Shown: positions 16,916-27,162, counted from the stretch's first letter. The stretch is DNA of 64,000 nt from Saccharothrix sp. NRRL B-16348 (GCF_001280085.1 NZ_LGED01000057.1:96489-160488), one strand, 5' to 3'. The notes: generated by a model not told the origin, from the letters alone. Translations and numbers: made by a program.

Positions 16916-17389
16916 TCAGGCTAGCGGGACGATCAACGCGGTGGCCACGGCGGCGATGCCCTCGCCGCGTCCGGTCAACCCCAGGCCGTCGGTGGTCGTG
17001 CCGCTGACCGACACCGGGCCGCCGACCGCTTCCGACAGCACCCGCTGCGCCTCGTCACGGCGCTTGCCGATCTTCGGCGCGTTGCCGATGACCTGCACGG
17101 CGGCGTTGCCGACCCGGTAGCCGGCCTCCTCGACCAGGCGACGTGCCTCGGCGAGGAACTCCACGCCGTGCCGCCCGGACCAGCGCGGATCGCTCGTGCC
17201 GAACACCGCGCCCAGGTCGCCGAGCCCGGCGGCGGACAGCAACGCGTCGCACAGCGCGTGCGCGGCCACGTCACCGTCCGAGTGGCCGGCGCAGCCGTCG
17301 GCGTCGTCCCAGCGCAAGCCCGCCAGCCAGCACTCCCGGCCGCGTTCCACCTGGTGGACGTCGGTGCCGATGCCCACCCTGGGGATCAC
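16916..17389 (-). CDS. ispF: 2-C-methyl-D-erythritol 2,4-cyclodiphosphate synthase
   Basis: A 157-residue IspF of normal length. [14 protein letters not shown] near the N-terminus gives the zinc ligands Asp and His, and [27 protein letters not shown] carries the third ligand and the substrate loop. The C-terminal [19 protein letters not shown] motif is present. It closes the cyclodiphosphate ring in the non-mevalonate isoprenoid pathway. Its GTG start region overlaps ispD by 4 bases. Confidence 0.95.
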   Translation of the reverse strand: MIPRVGIGTDVHQVERGRECWLAGLRWDDADGCAGHSDGDVAAHALCDALLSAAGLGDLGAVFGTSDPRWSGRHGVEFLAEARRLVEEAGYRVGNAAVQVIGNAPKIGKRRDEAQRVLSEAVGGPVSVSGTTTDGLGLTGRGEGIAAVATALIVPLA

Positions 17390-18096
17390 GGTGCTCCTCC
17401 GGTGCCGACCAGCAGCGCCTCGGCCACGGCCAGGTCGAACTTCGTGGTGATCTTCATGGCGTCGGGGTGCCCGGGCACGGTGACGACCGGCACGCCGAGC
17501 CGTTCGACCAGGCCCGCGTCGTCCGTGGCGCCCAGGCCGGCTTCGTGCGCGACCTCGTGCGCGCGCAGCAGCACGGCCGCGTCGAAGCCCTGGGGTGTCT
17601 GCACGACGCGCAACGCCGCGCGGTCCGGTGTGGCGACCACCACGCCGTCGGCGTCGACCTGCTTGACCGTGTCCGCGACCGGCAGCACCGGGATGACAGC
17701 CGGGTGACCTGCGGCGACGGCGTCCACGACGGCACTGACGACGGCGGGCGGCGTGAACGCGCGGGCCGCGTCGTGAACGAGCACGATCGAAGTGTCGGGG
17801 ATCTCACGCAAGGCGTACGTTAGGGCCAGGCGCACCGAGTCCGACCTCTCGGCGCCCCCGGCCACGACGTGCACCGCCCCGTCGGCTGGGGCCAACGGGG
17901 CGGTGACGGTACTCACAACGTCCACATCGGACGGCGGCGCGGCGATCACCACGTGCCGCACGCGACCGGAGTCGAACAGGCCGCGCACCGCACGCACGAG
18001 CAGCGGAACGCCGTCGACCGGTACGAGCGCTTTGGGCATGCCATAGCCCAACCGCTCACCCCGGCCCGCCGCGGGCACGAGCGCGACCACACCCAT
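17386..18096 (-). CDS. ispD: 2-C-methyl-D-erythritol 4-phosphate cytidylyltransferase
   Basis: A 236-residue nucleotidyltransferase. The CTP-binding start reads [19 protein letters not shown] (about residues 5-23), followed by [13 protein letters not shown] and a C-terminal [22 protein letters not shown]. All are hallmarks of IspD, which makes CDP-methylerythritol one step before the cyclisation pathway that includes IspF. It overlaps ispF by 4 bases and follows carD by 32 bases, so all three are probably co-transcribed. Confidence 0.95.
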   Translation of the reverse strand: MGVVALVPAAGRGERLGYGMPKALVPVDGVPLLVRAVRGLFDSGRVRHVVIAAPPSDVDVVSTVTAPLAPADGAVHVVAGGAERSDSVRLALTYALREIPDTSIVLVHDAARAFTPPAVVSAVVDAVAAGHPAVIPVLPVADTVKQVDADGVVVATPDRAALRVVQTPQGFDAAVLLRAHEVAHEAGLGATDDAGLVERLGVPVVTVPGHPDAMKITTKFDLAVAEALLVGTGGAP

Positions 18097-18128
18097 GTTC
18101 GCGGTTTCCGAGATGGTGGGTGGAACGA

Positions 18129-18617
18129 TCAGGACGCGGTAGCCAGGACCTCGTCGAGGAGGACCTCAGCCTTGTCCTCGTCGGTGCCCTCGGCCAGCGC
18201 CAGTTCGCTAACCAGTATCTGTCGAGCCTTCGCCAGCATCCGCTTCTCACCAGCGGACAGTCCGCGATCCTTCTCGCGCCGCCAGAGGTCGCGCACCACT
18301 TCGGCCACCTTGTTCACGTCACCGGACGCGAGCTTCTCGAGGTTGGCCTTGTACCGCCGGGACCAGTTGGTCGGCTCCTCCGTGTGGGGAGCACGCAAGA
18401 CCTCGAAGACCTTGTCAAGACCCTCCTGGCCGACGACGTCACGAACGCCCACGATCTCGGCGTTGTCGGCGGGGACGCGAACCGTGAGGTCGCCTTGGGC
18501 AACCTTGAGGACGAGGTACTTCTTCTCCTCGCCCTTGATCACACGGGTCTCGATTGCTTCGATGAGAGCGGCACCGTGGTGCGGGTAGACGACGGTCTCT
18601 CCGACCTTGAAAACCAT
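18129..18617 (-). CDS. carD: CarD transcription regulator
   Basis: A 162-residue protein of exactly the mycobacterial CarD layout. The N-terminal RNA-polymerase-interacting (Tudor-like) domain is [27 protein letters not shown]... (residues 1-55). The helical C-terminal DNA-binding domain contains [31 protein letters not shown] (about 83-115). CarD stabilises open promoter complexes and is essential in mycobacteria. It is the first gene of the operon; its promoter should lie in 18618-18800, divergent from the lipoprotein gene. Confidence 0.96.
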   Translation of the reverse strand: MVFKVGETVVYPHHGAALIEAIETRVIKGEEKKYLVLKVAQGDLTVRVPADNAEIVGVRDVVGQEGLDKVFEVLRAPHTEEPTNWSRRYKANLEKLASGDVNKVAEVVRDLWRREKDRGLSAGEKRMLAKARQILVSELALAEGTDEDKAEVLLDEVLATAS

Positions 18618-18920
18618 GTGTCCTCTGCCCCTTTCGCTAACCCCATCCTAACACGCCGAGCAATCCCCTCATCGGCCTGTTGAGATCAGTTAGCGCTGGT
18701 CAGGGCCGCGTGGGGGGTTGACAAATCACCCGGTCGCATGCAACGCCCGAGGTCGATCTTGCTCCACTGTGGACGTGCGGACGTGGGGTGTGAGGCGCTG
18801 TGGGGCACCACATGCCGCAGGTCCGAGGGCACCCGGTTAGGCTCCTGGACTGGTGGTCGGACCCGCTACTACCGGGTACGACCCGCCTCGTCAGCACACC
18901 GGGAAGGGATCCGAGCAGCC

Positions 18921-19694
18921 GTGGGTCGCGCACTCCAGAAGTCACCAGCGCCGCGCCGCCTGGCCGTCGTGGCCGCCCTGGCGACCGGCCTCGGCTTGGC
19001 CGCCGCAGGTTGCAGCGCAGGTCAGGTCACGCAGACGGACACCCAGGTGGCCGTCGTCAACGGGGCCAACGGGCAGGTGGGAGACATCGCCGTCCGTGAC
19101 GCGCAGTTCCTGTTCCCGGTCGCGCACGGCTCCTACGAAGAGGGCGACGACGCGCCGATCGTGGTCGTGATCGCCAACAACGGCACCGGTGTGGACAAGC
19201 TGCTGGGTGTGACCAGCGAGTTCTCCGCGCCGGCCGAGATCACCGGTGACACGCGGTTGGAGCCGTCGTCGGCGGTTGTCGGCGAAGCGGAGCAGGGCGA
19301 CACGGGGAGCCACGCGACGACGACGACCAAGTCGGCGGCGTCGTCCTCGCCGTCGGACTCGCACGGGTCCTCGGACTCGCACGCGTCGACCACGACCGCG
19401 ACGACCACCACGCCATCTGGTTCGGTGACGACGACTACTACGACGGGTACGGCGACGTCGGGTAGCGGCACGTCGGTGTCGGGCCCGCCGACGACGGGGA
19501 CGAAGTTGCCGTCGTCCGCGGATCCGACGGAGCCCGGTGTGGTGAAGATCGTGTTGAAGGGGTTGAAGAAGCCGCTCCGGCCGGGTGAGACGATCCGGGT
19601 CACGTTCCTGTTCGAGCAGGCCGGTGAAGTGACGCTGGAGCTGCCGATCGGCGCCACTCCGGAGCCGAGGCAGGACGCTCCTTCGGAGCACTGA
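18921..19694 (+). CDS. LpqE-like lipoprotein with Ser/Thr-rich insertion
   Basis: A 257-residue predicted lipoprotein. A basic N-terminus and hydrophobic helix end in the lipobox LAAAGC (Cys near residue 31). GTG 18921 is chosen because it puts the signal peptide at the N-terminus and follows GGGAAGGGA. The folded parts (about 35-125 and 195-250) flank a 70-residue Ser/Thr/His low-complexity stretch. By position, between carD and radA, it is the counterpart of mycobacterial LpqE. The mature part contains no methionine, so a copper-chaperone (PCuAC) Met/His site is absent. The role is unknown. Confidence 0.75.
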   Translation: MGRALQKSPAPRRLAVVAALATGLGLAAAGCSAGQVTQTDTQVAVVNGANGQVGDIAVRDAQFLFPVAHGSYEEGDDAPIVVVIANNGTGVDKLLGVTSEFSAPAEITGDTRLEPSSAVVGEAEQGDTGSHATTTTKSAASSSPSDSHGSSDSHASTTTATTTTPSGSVTTTTTTGTATSGSGTSVSGPPTTGTKLPSSADPTEPGVVKIVLKGLKKPLRPGETIRVTFLFEQAGEVTLELPIGATPEPRQDAPSEH

Positions 19695-19721
19695 GAGCAT
19701 CCGGCACCGCAAGCTGCGCAG

Positions 19722-19753
19722 AGGTCCCCGCCCAGGTTTGGGTGGGGACCTTT
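19722..19753 (+). terminator. Hairpin terminator after the lpqE-like gene
   Basis: A 13-bp stem (AGGTCCCCGCCCA with its near-complement, one G-T pair) and a 4-base loop, ending in TTT, 27 bases past the stop. Confidence 0.75.
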
Positions 19754-19815
19754 GTCGTGGAGGCGTGTCGTCGGGGGTCGGCGGTGTTGTCGGAGGTGGC
19801 GGATAGCCTCCGGGT

Positions 19816-21180
19816 GTGGCGAAGACAGCACGGGTGGCCAGGGCGACGTACCGGTGCGCGGAGTGCGGGCACGAGGTGGCCAAGTGGGTCGGGCGGTGCC
19901 CGGAGTGCCAGGCCTGGGGGACGGTGGAGGAGCGGGGGGTGTCGGCGGCTCCGCGGTTCCTCGCGGGGGCGCCCAGCAGTGAGGCGCGGCCCATCGGGCA
20001 GGTCGACATCGAGTCCGCCCGGGCGGTGTCGACCGGTGTGCTGGAGCTCGACCGGGTGCTCGGTGGTGGGCTCGTGCCGGGTGCGGTGGTGTTGTTGGCG
20101 GGGGAGCCGGGGGTCGGGAAGTCGACGCTGTTGCTCGAGGTGGCGCACCAGTGGGCGTTGTCGGTCGGTCGTTGCCTTTACGTCACCGGTGAGGAGTCGG
20201 CGGGGCAGGTGCGGTTGCGGGCGGATCGGACCGGGAACCTCCACGACGAGATCTACCTGGCGGCCGAGAGCGACATCTCGGCGGTTCTCGGGCAGGTGGA
20301 CGTGGTCAAGCCGAGCATGTTGATCGTGGACTCCGTGCAGACCATGTCCTCGCCGGCGGTGGACGGTGCGCCTGGTGGGGTCAGCCAAGTCCGGGCCGTG
20401 ACCGGTGGGTTGATCGCGGTCGCCAAGGAACGTGGGCTGCCGGTGGTGCTGGTCGGGCACGTGACGAAGGACGGCTCGGTGGCCGGGCCGCGCGTGTTGG
20501 AGCACTTGGTGGACGTGGTGCTGCAGTTCGAGGGGGACAGGCACTCGTCGTTGCGGCTGCTGCGGGGGGTGAAGAACCGGTTCGGGCCGGCGGACGAGGT
20601 CGGTTGCTTCGAGTTGCGCGACGACGGCATCGCGGGGGTGCCCGATCCGTCCGGTCTGTTCCTGCACCGTCGGGACCAGGCGGTGTCGGGTACCGCGGTC
20701 ACGGTGGTGGTGGAGGGCAAGCGGCCCATGTTGGGTGAGGTGCAGGCGCTGGTGACGCCGACCGCGCTGCCCGCGCCGCGGCGTGCGGTGAGCGGGCTCG
20801 ACTCGGCACGGCTCGCCATGGTCCTCGCGGTGCTGGAGAAGCGCGGTCGGGTCGGGTTGGGGAACAAGGACGTCTTCACCGCCACCGTCGGCGGCATGAG
20901 GCTCGTCGAGCCCGCGGTGGATTTGGCGGTGGCGTTGGCGGTCGCGTCGGCGGCCACCGACCTGCCCCTGCCGCACGACCTGGTGGTGGTCGGTGAGGTG
21001 GGGCTGTCGGGGGAGTTGCGCCGCGTCAACGGGGTCGGCCGCCGGCTCACCGAGGCTGCCCGGCTCGGCTTCACCAAGGCGCTCGTGCCGCCGGACGCCG
21101 GTCCGCTGCCCCAGGGCACGCGGGCGCTCGTGGCGAACGACCTGCACGAGGCGCTGAACCTGCTCAACCTGCGGAAATAG
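19816..21180 (+). CDS. radA: DNA repair protein RadA
   Basis: A 454-residue RadA/Sms. There is an N-terminal C4 zinc finger (CAECGH...CPECQAW, about residues 13-32), then a RecA-like ATPase with Walker [10 protein letters not shown] (about residue 97) and Walker B MLIVDSVQ. The RadA signature KNRFG follows (about residue 255). A C-terminal Lon-protease-like domain carries [11 protein letters not shown] near residue 395. It drives branch migration in recombination. In mycobacteria and streptomycetes disA normally follows; here a terminator and the convergent trehalose genes follow instead. Confidence 0.95.
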   Translation: MAKTARVARATYRCAECGHEVAKWVGRCPECQAWGTVEERGVSAAPRFLAGAPSSEARPIGQVDIESARAVSTGVLELDRVLGGGLVPGAVVLLAGEPGVGKSTLLLEVAHQWALSVGRCLYVTGEESAGQVRLRADRTGNLHDEIYLAAESDISAVLGQVDVVKPSMLIVDSVQTMSSPAVDGAPGGVSQVRAVTGGLIAVAKERGLPVVLVGHVTKDGSVAGPRVLEHLVDVVLQFEGDRHSSLRLLRGVKNRFGPADEVGCFELRDDGIAGVPDPSGLFLHRRDQAVSGTAVTVVVEGKRPMLGEVQALVTPTALPAPRRAVSGLDSARLAMVLAVLEKRGRVGLGNKDVFTATVGGMRLVEPAVDLAVALAVASAATDLPLPHDLVVVGEVGLSGELRRVNGVGRRLTEAARLGFTKALVPPDAGPLPQGTRALVANDLHEALNLLNLRK

Positions 21181-21183
21181 CGA

Positions 21184-21210
21184 ACGGCGCCCCCGAGGTG
21201 GGGGCGCCGT
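21184..21210. terminator. Bidirectional terminator between radA and the OtsB-GH15 gene
   Basis: A perfect 11-bp stem (ACGGCGCCCCC with GGGGGCGCCGT) and a 5-base loop. It sits 3 bases after the radA stop and 13 bases past the convergent gene's stop. Confidence 0.8.
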
Positions 21211-21223
21211 CCGGTGAGCACGC

Positions 21224-23758
21224 CTACTTGCCGGCGGCCAGCAGCTGGGCGCAGCGGATCAGGCCCAGGTGGCTGTACGCCTGCGGGTGGTTGCCCAGGG
21301 AACGCTCCGCGATCGGGTCGTACTCCTCGGGCAGCAGACCGGTCGGCCCGGCCGCGTCCACCATCTGCGCGAACAGCTCCTCGGCCTCGGTGCGCCGTCC
21401 GGTGAGCAGGTAGGCCTCGATCATCCACGCCGCGCACAGGTGGAAGCCGCCCTCGTCGCCCGGCAGGCCGTCGTCACGCCGGTACCGGTACACCGTGGAA
21501 CCCGACCGAAGCTCGGCCTCGATCGCGGTCACGGTGGCCTGGAACCGGTCGTCGGTCGGGTCGATCAACCCCGACAGCCCGACGTGCAGCGACGCCGCGT
21601 CCAGGTCGTCGCCGTCGTACGCGGTGGTGAAGGACTGCGCTTCCTCGCTCCACCCGTGCTTGAGCACGTCGTTGGAGATGGTGTCGCGCAGCACCGGCCA
21701 CGACGGGTCGATCTCGCGCCCGTACGCCTCGGCCAGCTTCACCGCCCGGTCCAACGTCACCCAGCACATGACCTTGGAGTACACGTGGTGGCGCGGCGCG
21801 TGCCGCTCCTCCCAGATGCCGTGGTCGGGCTCGTGCCAGCGGCGGGCGACCGCCTCGGCCATCGCCTGGACCATCGTCCAGTCCTTGTCGGTCAGCGAGC
21901 CGCGCGCGGCGGCCAGCTGCACGACCAGGTCCACCACGGGACCGAACACGTCCAGCTGCACCTGCTGGTTGGCGAGGTTGCCCACGCGCACCGGCCGCGA
22001 CCCGGCGTACCCGGGCAGCGTGTCGATGACCGCCTCCGCGCCGAGCATGGTGCCCTGCAACGTGTACAGCGGGTGCAGCCGCTCCGGGCCGGGCAGGGTC
22101 GACAGCACCCCGTGCACCCACCCCAGGAACGCCTCCGCCTCGCCGAGCGACCCGACCGACACCAGCGCCTGTGCGGTCAGCGCCGCGTCACGCAGCCAGC
22201 AGTACCGGTAGTCCCAGTTCCGGATGCCGCCGAGTTCCTCGGGCAGCGAGGTGGTGGCGGCGGCCATGATCGCGCCGGTGTCGTGGTGCACCAGGCCCTT
22301 CAAGGTCAACGCCGAGCGCAGCACCAGGTCCGACTCGACCTGCGGCAGCCTCAGCGTCGCCGCCCAGTCCGACCAGAACGCGCCCGCCCGCGCCCGCCGC
22401 TCCGGCTCGCCGAGCGTGGCCTCGGACAGGTCGTCCGTGCCGCAGCGCAGTTCGAGCAGGATCGGCGCGCCCTCGCGGGGACGCACGACGGCCGTCGCGG
22501 TCTCCTGGATGCCGTCGGACGTGATCTGCCAGTCGACGCCCGGCGAGCGCAGCACCATCGGGTCCGAGGTGCCGACGACCCGCAGGCCGTCGCGCTCGCG
22601 CAGCAGCCGCACCGGCACCTGGCCGAACTCCGGCCGCGGCGCGAACGTGATCACCGCGTTGGTCGAGCCGGAGACGCGCCGCACCAGGTCGGTGCGGTGC
22701 GAGGCCAGGTCGTGGTCCAGGTAGTCGGTGACGAGGAGCCGGGACCACCGCGTCTCCACGATCATGGTGCCCGGCACGTACCGCTGGCCCAGGGGCAGCG
22801 AGCCGTGCTCCGGCTTGATCGAGAAGTGGCCCGCGGCGGGCCCGCCGAGCAGGTCGGCGAACACCGCCGCCGAGTCCGGCTCCGGGTGGCACAGCCAGTT
22901 CAGCCGCGCGTCGGGGGTCAGCAGCGCGACCGACCGCTCGTTGGCGAGCATGGTCAGCCGCTCGATCGGCACGGCCTGGTCGCCGTGCAGCCACGCCCGC
23001 CGTTCTTCCAGCAGGAACGCCAGCACGGTGGCCACGTCGACGCTGTCGCCGACGTAGTACTCGGCCAGCGACTCGCCCTCGCCGACCTTGATGCCGACGT
23101 CGGGCCCGCTCAGCCGGGCAAACGCTTTCTCGTCGGTCACGTCGTCACCGACGAACACGGCCGCGGTCGCCGACGCGCGGTGCCGCAGGACGTCCAGGGC
23201 GTGGCCCTTGTCCGTCTGCACCACGGCCAGCTCGATCACGGCCTTGCCCTCGGTGACCTGCACGCCGTCCCAGGTGGCCGGGCCGGTGCGCACGGCGTGG
23301 AGAACCCGCTCCCCCACGGCGGGATCGGCACGGCGGACGTGCACCGCGATGCTCGCGGGTTTCACTTCGAGGCCGACGCCTTCGTGGCCGGCGACGACCC
23401 CTTCCAGTTCTGTTTCCAGGCGACGGTGCAGTTGCTTCGCGTCAGCGTCCAGCGCGTGCACGAAACCGACGTCGAACTCGGATCCGTGCGAACCCACCAG
23501 GTGCACCTCGGACGGCAGGCGCGACAGCGTCGCCAGGTCGCGCAGTGCGCGCCCGGAGATCACCGCGGCCGTCGTCTCGTGCAGACCGGCCAGGGAGCGC
23601 AACGCGCCCACCGACTCGGGCAGCGGGCGGGCGTCCTCTGGGTTGGCCACGATCGGAGCCAATGTCCCGTCGTAGTCGCAGGCGACCAGCAGGCGCGGTG
23701 TGCGTGCCAACTGCACGATCGCACGACGAAGTTCGGCGGGGAGGGCCTCGGCGGTCAA
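21224..23758 (-). CDS. Trehalose-6-phosphate phosphatase fused to GH15 glucoamylase/trehalase domain
   Basis: An 844-residue two-domain protein. Residues about 1-250 are an OtsB-type HAD phosphatase: motif I ACDYDGTLAPI (about 28), VISGRALRDL, and motif IV FVGDDVTDEKAF (about 200). Residues about 255-844 are a GH15 catalytic domain with RNWDYRYCWLRDAALT (about 510) and a C-terminal region ending HPQAYSHLGLIRCAQLLA. OtsB removes phosphate from trehalose-6-P; actinobacterial GH15 enzymes of this kind include trehalases. One polypeptide could thus both make and degrade trehalose, though GH15 specificity is not readable. It lies 71 bases after otsA. Confidence 0.88.
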   Translation of the reverse strand: MTAEALPAELRRAIVQLARTPRLLVACDYDGTLAPIVANPEDARPLPESVGALRSLAGLHETTAAVISGRALRDLATLSRLPSEVHLVGSHGSEFDVGFVHALDADAKQLHRRLETELEGVVAGHEGVGLEVKPASIAVHVRRADPAVGERVLHAVRTGPATWDGVQVTEGKAVIELAVVQTDKGHALDVLRHRASATAAVFVGDDVTDEKAFARLSGPDVGIKVGEGESLAEYYVGDSVDVATVLAFLLEERRAWLHGDQAVPIERLTMLANERSVALLTPDARLNWLCHPEPDSAAVFADLLGGPAAGHFSIKPEHGSLPLGQRYVPGTMIVETRWSRLLVTDYLDHDLASHRTDLVRRVSGSTNAVITFAPRPEFGQVPVRLLRERDGLRVVGTSDPMVLRSPGVDWQITSDGIQETATAVVRPREGAPILLELRCGTDDLSEATLGEPERRARAGAFWSDWAATLRLPQVESDLVLRSALTLKGLVHHDTGAIMAAATTSLPEELGGIRNWDYRYCWLRDAALTAQALVSVGSLGEAEAFLGWVHGVLSTLPGPERLHPLYTLQGTMLGAEAVIDTLPGYAGSRPVRVGNLANQQVQLDVFGPVVDLVVQLAAARGSLTDKDWTMVQAMAEAVARRWHEPDHGIWEERHAPRHHVYSKVMCWVTLDRAVKLAEAYGREIDPSWPVLRDTISNDVLKHGWSEEAQSFTTAYDGDDLDAASLHVGLSGLIDPTDDRFQATVTAIEAELRSGSTVYRYRRDDGLPGDEGGFHLCAAWMIEAYLLTGRRTEAEELFAQMVDAAGPTGLLPEEYDPIAERSLGNHPQAYSHLGLIRCAQLLAAGK

Positions 23759-23829
23759 CGCCCCTCCTCAATGCTCGGTGGGACAAGGTCGGTAACTGTG
23801 ATCTGATTACAGCGGCGGTCTGAACTGAT

Positions 23830-25266
23830 TCAGATCGTGGACTGCGTGCCCAAGGCATCAAGAAACGATCGAGCCCAGCGGTCGACGTCGTGCGTGAGGA
23901 CTTGGCGGCGCAGCGCGCGCATCCTACGGCGGCCTTCGGCCGGATCCAGCGTGAGGGCGGCTTCCAACGCGTTCTTCACGCCGTCCAGGTCGTGCGGGTT
24001 GACGAGGAACGCGCTCGTGAGTTCGGCCGCCGCGCCGGCGAATTCGGAGAGCACCAGCGCGCCGCCGAGGTCGTAGCGCGTGGCGACGTACTCCTTGCAG
24101 ACCAGGTTCATCCCGTCGCGCACCGGGGTCACCACCATGACGTCGGCGGCGGTCATGAACGCGGTCAGCTCACGCCGGTTGACCGATTGGTGCAGGTAGT
24201 GGACCACGGGGTGGCCCACGGTGGAGAACTCGCCGTTGATCCGGCCGACGGCCTGCTCGATCTCGCCGCGCATCTGCTTGTAGTGCTCGACGCGTTCGCG
24301 GCTGGGCGTGGCGAGCTGCACCATGGTCACCTCGCCGGGGTTCACGCGGCCGTCGGCGAGGAGTTCGTGCAGGGCGCGCAGGCGCACGTCGATGCCCTTG
24401 GTGTAGTCGAGGCGGTCCACACCGAGCAGGATCTTCTTCGGGTTCCCGAGGTCTTCGCGAATTTGTTTCGCGTGTTTTTGGACTTCTTTGTCCCGCGCGA
24501 GCGCGTCGAGACCCGCCGAGTCGATAGAGATCGGGAATGCGCCGACCCGAACCGTGCGGTCCCCGACCTGGACGACACCGGGCCTCGTGCGCACGCCGAC
24601 CGCGCCGCGGCTCGGCTCCAGGCCGACCAGGCGGCGGGCCAGCCAGAGGAAGTTCTGCGCGCCGCCGGGCCGGTGGAAGCCGACCAGGTCCGCGCCGAGC
24701 AGCCCGCGGATGATCTCCGTGCGCCACGGCAGCTGCATGAACAGCTCCACCGGCGGGAACGGGATGTGCAGGAAGAAGCCGATGCGCAGGTCCGGGCGCA
24801 GCTCGCGCAGCATGGCCGGCACGAGTTGGAGCTGGTAGTCCTGCACCCAGACCGTGGCGCCCTGGGCGGCGACCTTCGCGGTCACGTCCGCGAACCGCTG
24901 GTTGACCCGCACGTAGGCGTTCCACCAGCGCCGGTGGAACGCGGGCGGCGCGACGACGTCGTGGTAGAGCGGCCACAGCGTGCCGTTGGAGAAGCCCTCG
25001 TAGTAGTCGGCGACCTCGCTGGCGCTCAACGCGACGGGGTGCAGCTGGAGGCCGTCCTCCTCGAACGCGTCCACCTCGGCGTCCGCGATGCCGGGCCAGC
25101 CGACCCAGGCGCCGCTGTGCGTGCGCAGGAACGGCTCCAGGGCGGTGACCAGGCCACCGGGGCTGTGCTTCCAGCGTTGCGTGCCATCGGGCAGGCGCTC
25201 CAGGTCAACCGGGAGGCGGTTGGCCACGACCAGGAAATCCGCGCCGTTCTCGCCAATGCTGCTCAC
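23830..25266 (-). CDS. otsA: Trehalose-6-phosphate synthase
   Basis: A 478-residue GT20 retaining glycosyltransferase that joins UDP- or GDP-glucose to glucose-6-phosphate. Family motifs are ANRLPVDLE at the N-terminus, [56 protein letters not shown], the Arg/Lys donor-phosphate site in [13 protein letters not shown], and [10 protein letters not shown] with [10 protein letters not shown] near the C-terminus. Length is standard. It is followed by the OtsB-GH15 fusion on the same strand, giving a two-gene trehalose module. Confidence 0.95.
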   Translation of the reverse strand: MSSIGENGADFLVVANRLPVDLERLPDGTQRWKHSPGGLVTALEPFLRTHSGAWVGWPGIADAEVDAFEEDGLQLHPVALSASEVADYYEGFSNGTLWPLYHDVVAPPAFHRRWWNAYVRVNQRFADVTAKVAAQGATVWVQDYQLQLVPAMLRELRPDLRIGFFLHIPFPPVELFMQLPWRTEIIRGLLGADLVGFHRPGGAQNFLWLARRLVGLEPSRGAVGVRTRPGVVQVGDRTVRVGAFPISIDSAGLDALARDKEVQKHAKQIREDLGNPKKILLGVDRLDYTKGIDVRLRALHELLADGRVNPGEVTMVQLATPSRERVEHYKQMRGEIEQAVGRINGEFSTVGHPVVHYLHQSVNRRELTAFMTAADVMVVTPVRDGMNLVCKEYVATRYDLGGALVLSEFAGAAAELTSAFLVNPHDLDGVKNALEAALTLDPAEGRRRMRALRRQVLTHDVDRWARSFLDALGTQSTI

Positions 25267-25421
25267 CGGGTAGCGCCTCCTAAGGGATTCGTCTCGCCCA
25301 CCGTCGAGGTTAGTGGGAACGCGCAGGTTGGATGCCCTGTCGTCACACCCGTCACACTGTGTTGACTTGACGAAAGCCCGTCAGGTGGGCGATCTCACGT
25401 GGAAACGCTGTGTTCAGGCGC

Positions 25422-26768
25422 TCAACGCCGGGAACGGGCCGCCAGCCGGCCCAGCCCGGTGCGCACGGGGCGACCCAGATATTCACCCAGGACGACGCCG
25501 CTCGCCAGCGCGAGGGCCGTGCCCGCCGCCAGCACGAGCGTCGACAAGCCGGCCGCGTCGCCTTCGGCGGTCAGCTGGTAGAGGCCCCGGTACGTGGTCC
25601 AGCCGGGCAGCAGCGGCACCATGCCTGCCACCGCCACGAGCAGCGGCGGCGTGCCCAGCCGGCGGGAGAGGATCTTGCCGAGGAAGCCCACCGCGGTGGC
25701 CGCGACGACCGCGGACGTGATGGCGTTCGTGCCGGTGAGGACGAGCAGGCCGTAGCTGGCCGTGCCCACCGCGCCCGCGACGGCGGCCATCGGCAGCGCC
25801 CGGACCGGCGCGTAGCTGGCCAGGGCGAAGAACGCGGACGTGGCCGCGCCCGCCGCGAACTGCGTCGGCACCTCCGAGATCAGCGGCGGCAGCGGGTCGG
25901 CGATGCTCGTCTGCACGCCGAACTGCACGCCCGCGCGCAGGGTGAGCGTGATGCCCGCGATGAGGCCCGCGGTGAGCAGCCCGATCTCCACCGTGCGGCC
26001 GGCGGCGGTGACGTGGTAGCCGGTGATGGCGTCCTGCACGGTGCCGACCAGCGACAGCCCGGACAGCAGCACCACGATCCCGGTCGCGATCAACAACGAC
26101 GGCCGCACGGCCGGCAGCAGGTCCGTCGCGTACATCGCCACCGCCACCGACGTGGCCAGGGCCCCGCCGACCACCTGCTGGAAGAAGAACGGCAGCGCGC
26201 GCCGGTTGAGGACCCGCCCCACCCGGTCGATCAACGCCGTGACCACCGCCGCCGTCGCCGCGAGCAACGGCCCACCGCCGACCAGGAACGCCACCGCGGC
26301 CGCCATGCCCGCCCACGCCACCGTGGCCACCCAACGGGGGTACGGGTGGTCGGCCCGGCTGATCCGGTCGATCTCGGCGGACGCGTCCGCGGCCGTGACG
26401 CCGTCGGAGGTGATCCGCCGGATCAGGTCCTCCACGGCGGCGAGCCTGCTGTAGTCGACGCTGCGACCGCGCACCACGCGCATGGCCGTCACGGGCGCGG
26501 CCTCCGTGCCGCGGTGGCACGAGACGGTGATCGACGTGTAGATCACGTCCACCTCGGTGTTCGGCAGGCCGTACGCGGTCGTGACCGCCAGGATCGTGGC
26601 CGTCACGTCGGCCACCCCCGCGCCGCCCGCCATCTGAGCCTCGCCGACGCGCAGCGCCAGGTCGAGCACCAGGTGGACGGTCGAGTCGTCCGGAAGGGAC
26701 GGACCTTCGACCGGTCGTGCCTGCTCGGTGTGCTGGAACCGCCGGCGCCACAGCCGCACCCGCGTCAC
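25422..26768 (-). CDS. ThrE-like threonine/serine exporter family protein
   Basis: A 448-residue membrane protein with the two-part ThrE layout. A soluble N-terminal domain (about residues 25-155) holds LALRVGEAQMAGGAGVADVTATI, and DYSRLAAVEDLIRRI closes it. About ten hydrophobic segments from residue 165 on correspond to the DUF1212 and DUF3815 halves. Corynebacterial ThrE exports threonine and serine by proton motive force. Basic residues end the protein (GLGRLAARSRR). It is monocistronic. The substrate is inferred from the family only. Confidence 0.85.
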   Translation of the reverse strand: MTRVRLWRRRFQHTEQARPVEGPSLPDDSTVHLVLDLALRVGEAQMAGGAGVADVTATILAVTTAYGLPNTEVDVIYTSITVSCHRGTEAAPVTAMRVVRGRSVDYSRLAAVEDLIRRITSDGVTAADASAEIDRISRADHPYPRWVATVAWAGMAAAVAFLVGGGPLLAATAAVVTALIDRVGRVLNRRALPFFFQQVVGGALATSVAVAMYATDLLPAVRPSLLIATGIVVLLSGLSLVGTVQDAITGYHVTAAGRTVEIGLLTAGLIAGITLTLRAGVQFGVQTSIADPLPPLISEVPTQFAAGAATSAFFALASYAPVRALPMAAVAGAVGTASYGLLVLTGTNAITSAVVAATAVGFLGKILSRRLGTPPLLVAVAGMVPLLPGWTTYRGLYQLTAEGDAAGLSTLVLAAGTALALASGVVLGEYLGRPVRTGLGRLAARSRR

Positions 26769-27039
26769 CTCCTCGCTCGCCTGACCGCCACGCCCGACCG
26801 TGTCACATTCGAGGCTGTGTCATGCGCCACCCCTGGACGGGGTACCTGGACCAGGTGAGTCGATCACTGTGCGTTCAATACTGTTGATAGCGCTGGCCAG
26901 CGGTTTTGCGGGTCGCCAGGGCCACCCGGACGGTACCCGCGACCTCCGGATGGACCAACGCGGGCCCACCGTGAGCAGACCGTTCGCCGCAGGTAGCACC
27001 CCCTGCGGGCGCTTACGATGTTCCCGGCCTCCGGGCCAC

Positions 27040-27112
27040 GCCGGTGTAGCTCAATTGGCAGAGCACTCGCCTTGTAAGCGAAAGGTTGCGGGTTCAAGTC
27101 CCGCCACCGGCT
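27040..27112 (+). tRNA. tRNA-Thr (anticodon UGU)
   Basis: A 73-base cloverleaf. The acceptor stem is GCCGGTG/CACCGGC (27040-27046 with 27105-27111), the D arm GCTC/GAGC, and the anticodon loop CTTGTAA (27071-27077) gives UGU. The T arm is GCGGG-TTCAAGT-CCCGC and the discriminator base is U. The anticodon stem CTCGC/GCGAA has one C-A mismatch at its outer pair. CCA is not encoded. Confidence 0.95.
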
Positions 27113-27119
27113 CGGCACG

Positions 27120-27162
27120 ACTGCCCGCCTGTCTGGGAAAACCCTGGTCAGGCGGGCAGTTT
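27120..27162 (+). terminator. Terminator after tRNA-Thr
   Basis: A perfect 12-bp stem (ACTGCCCGCCTG with CAGGCGGGCAGT) followed by TTT, starting 8 bases after the tRNA. Confidence 0.8.

Noticed and set aside
21269..23806. 845-codon plus-strand frame opposite the OtsB-GH15 gene
   Set aside because: Arg/Gln/His-rich reverse-frame composition with no domain; the minus-strand gene has complete catalytic motifs.
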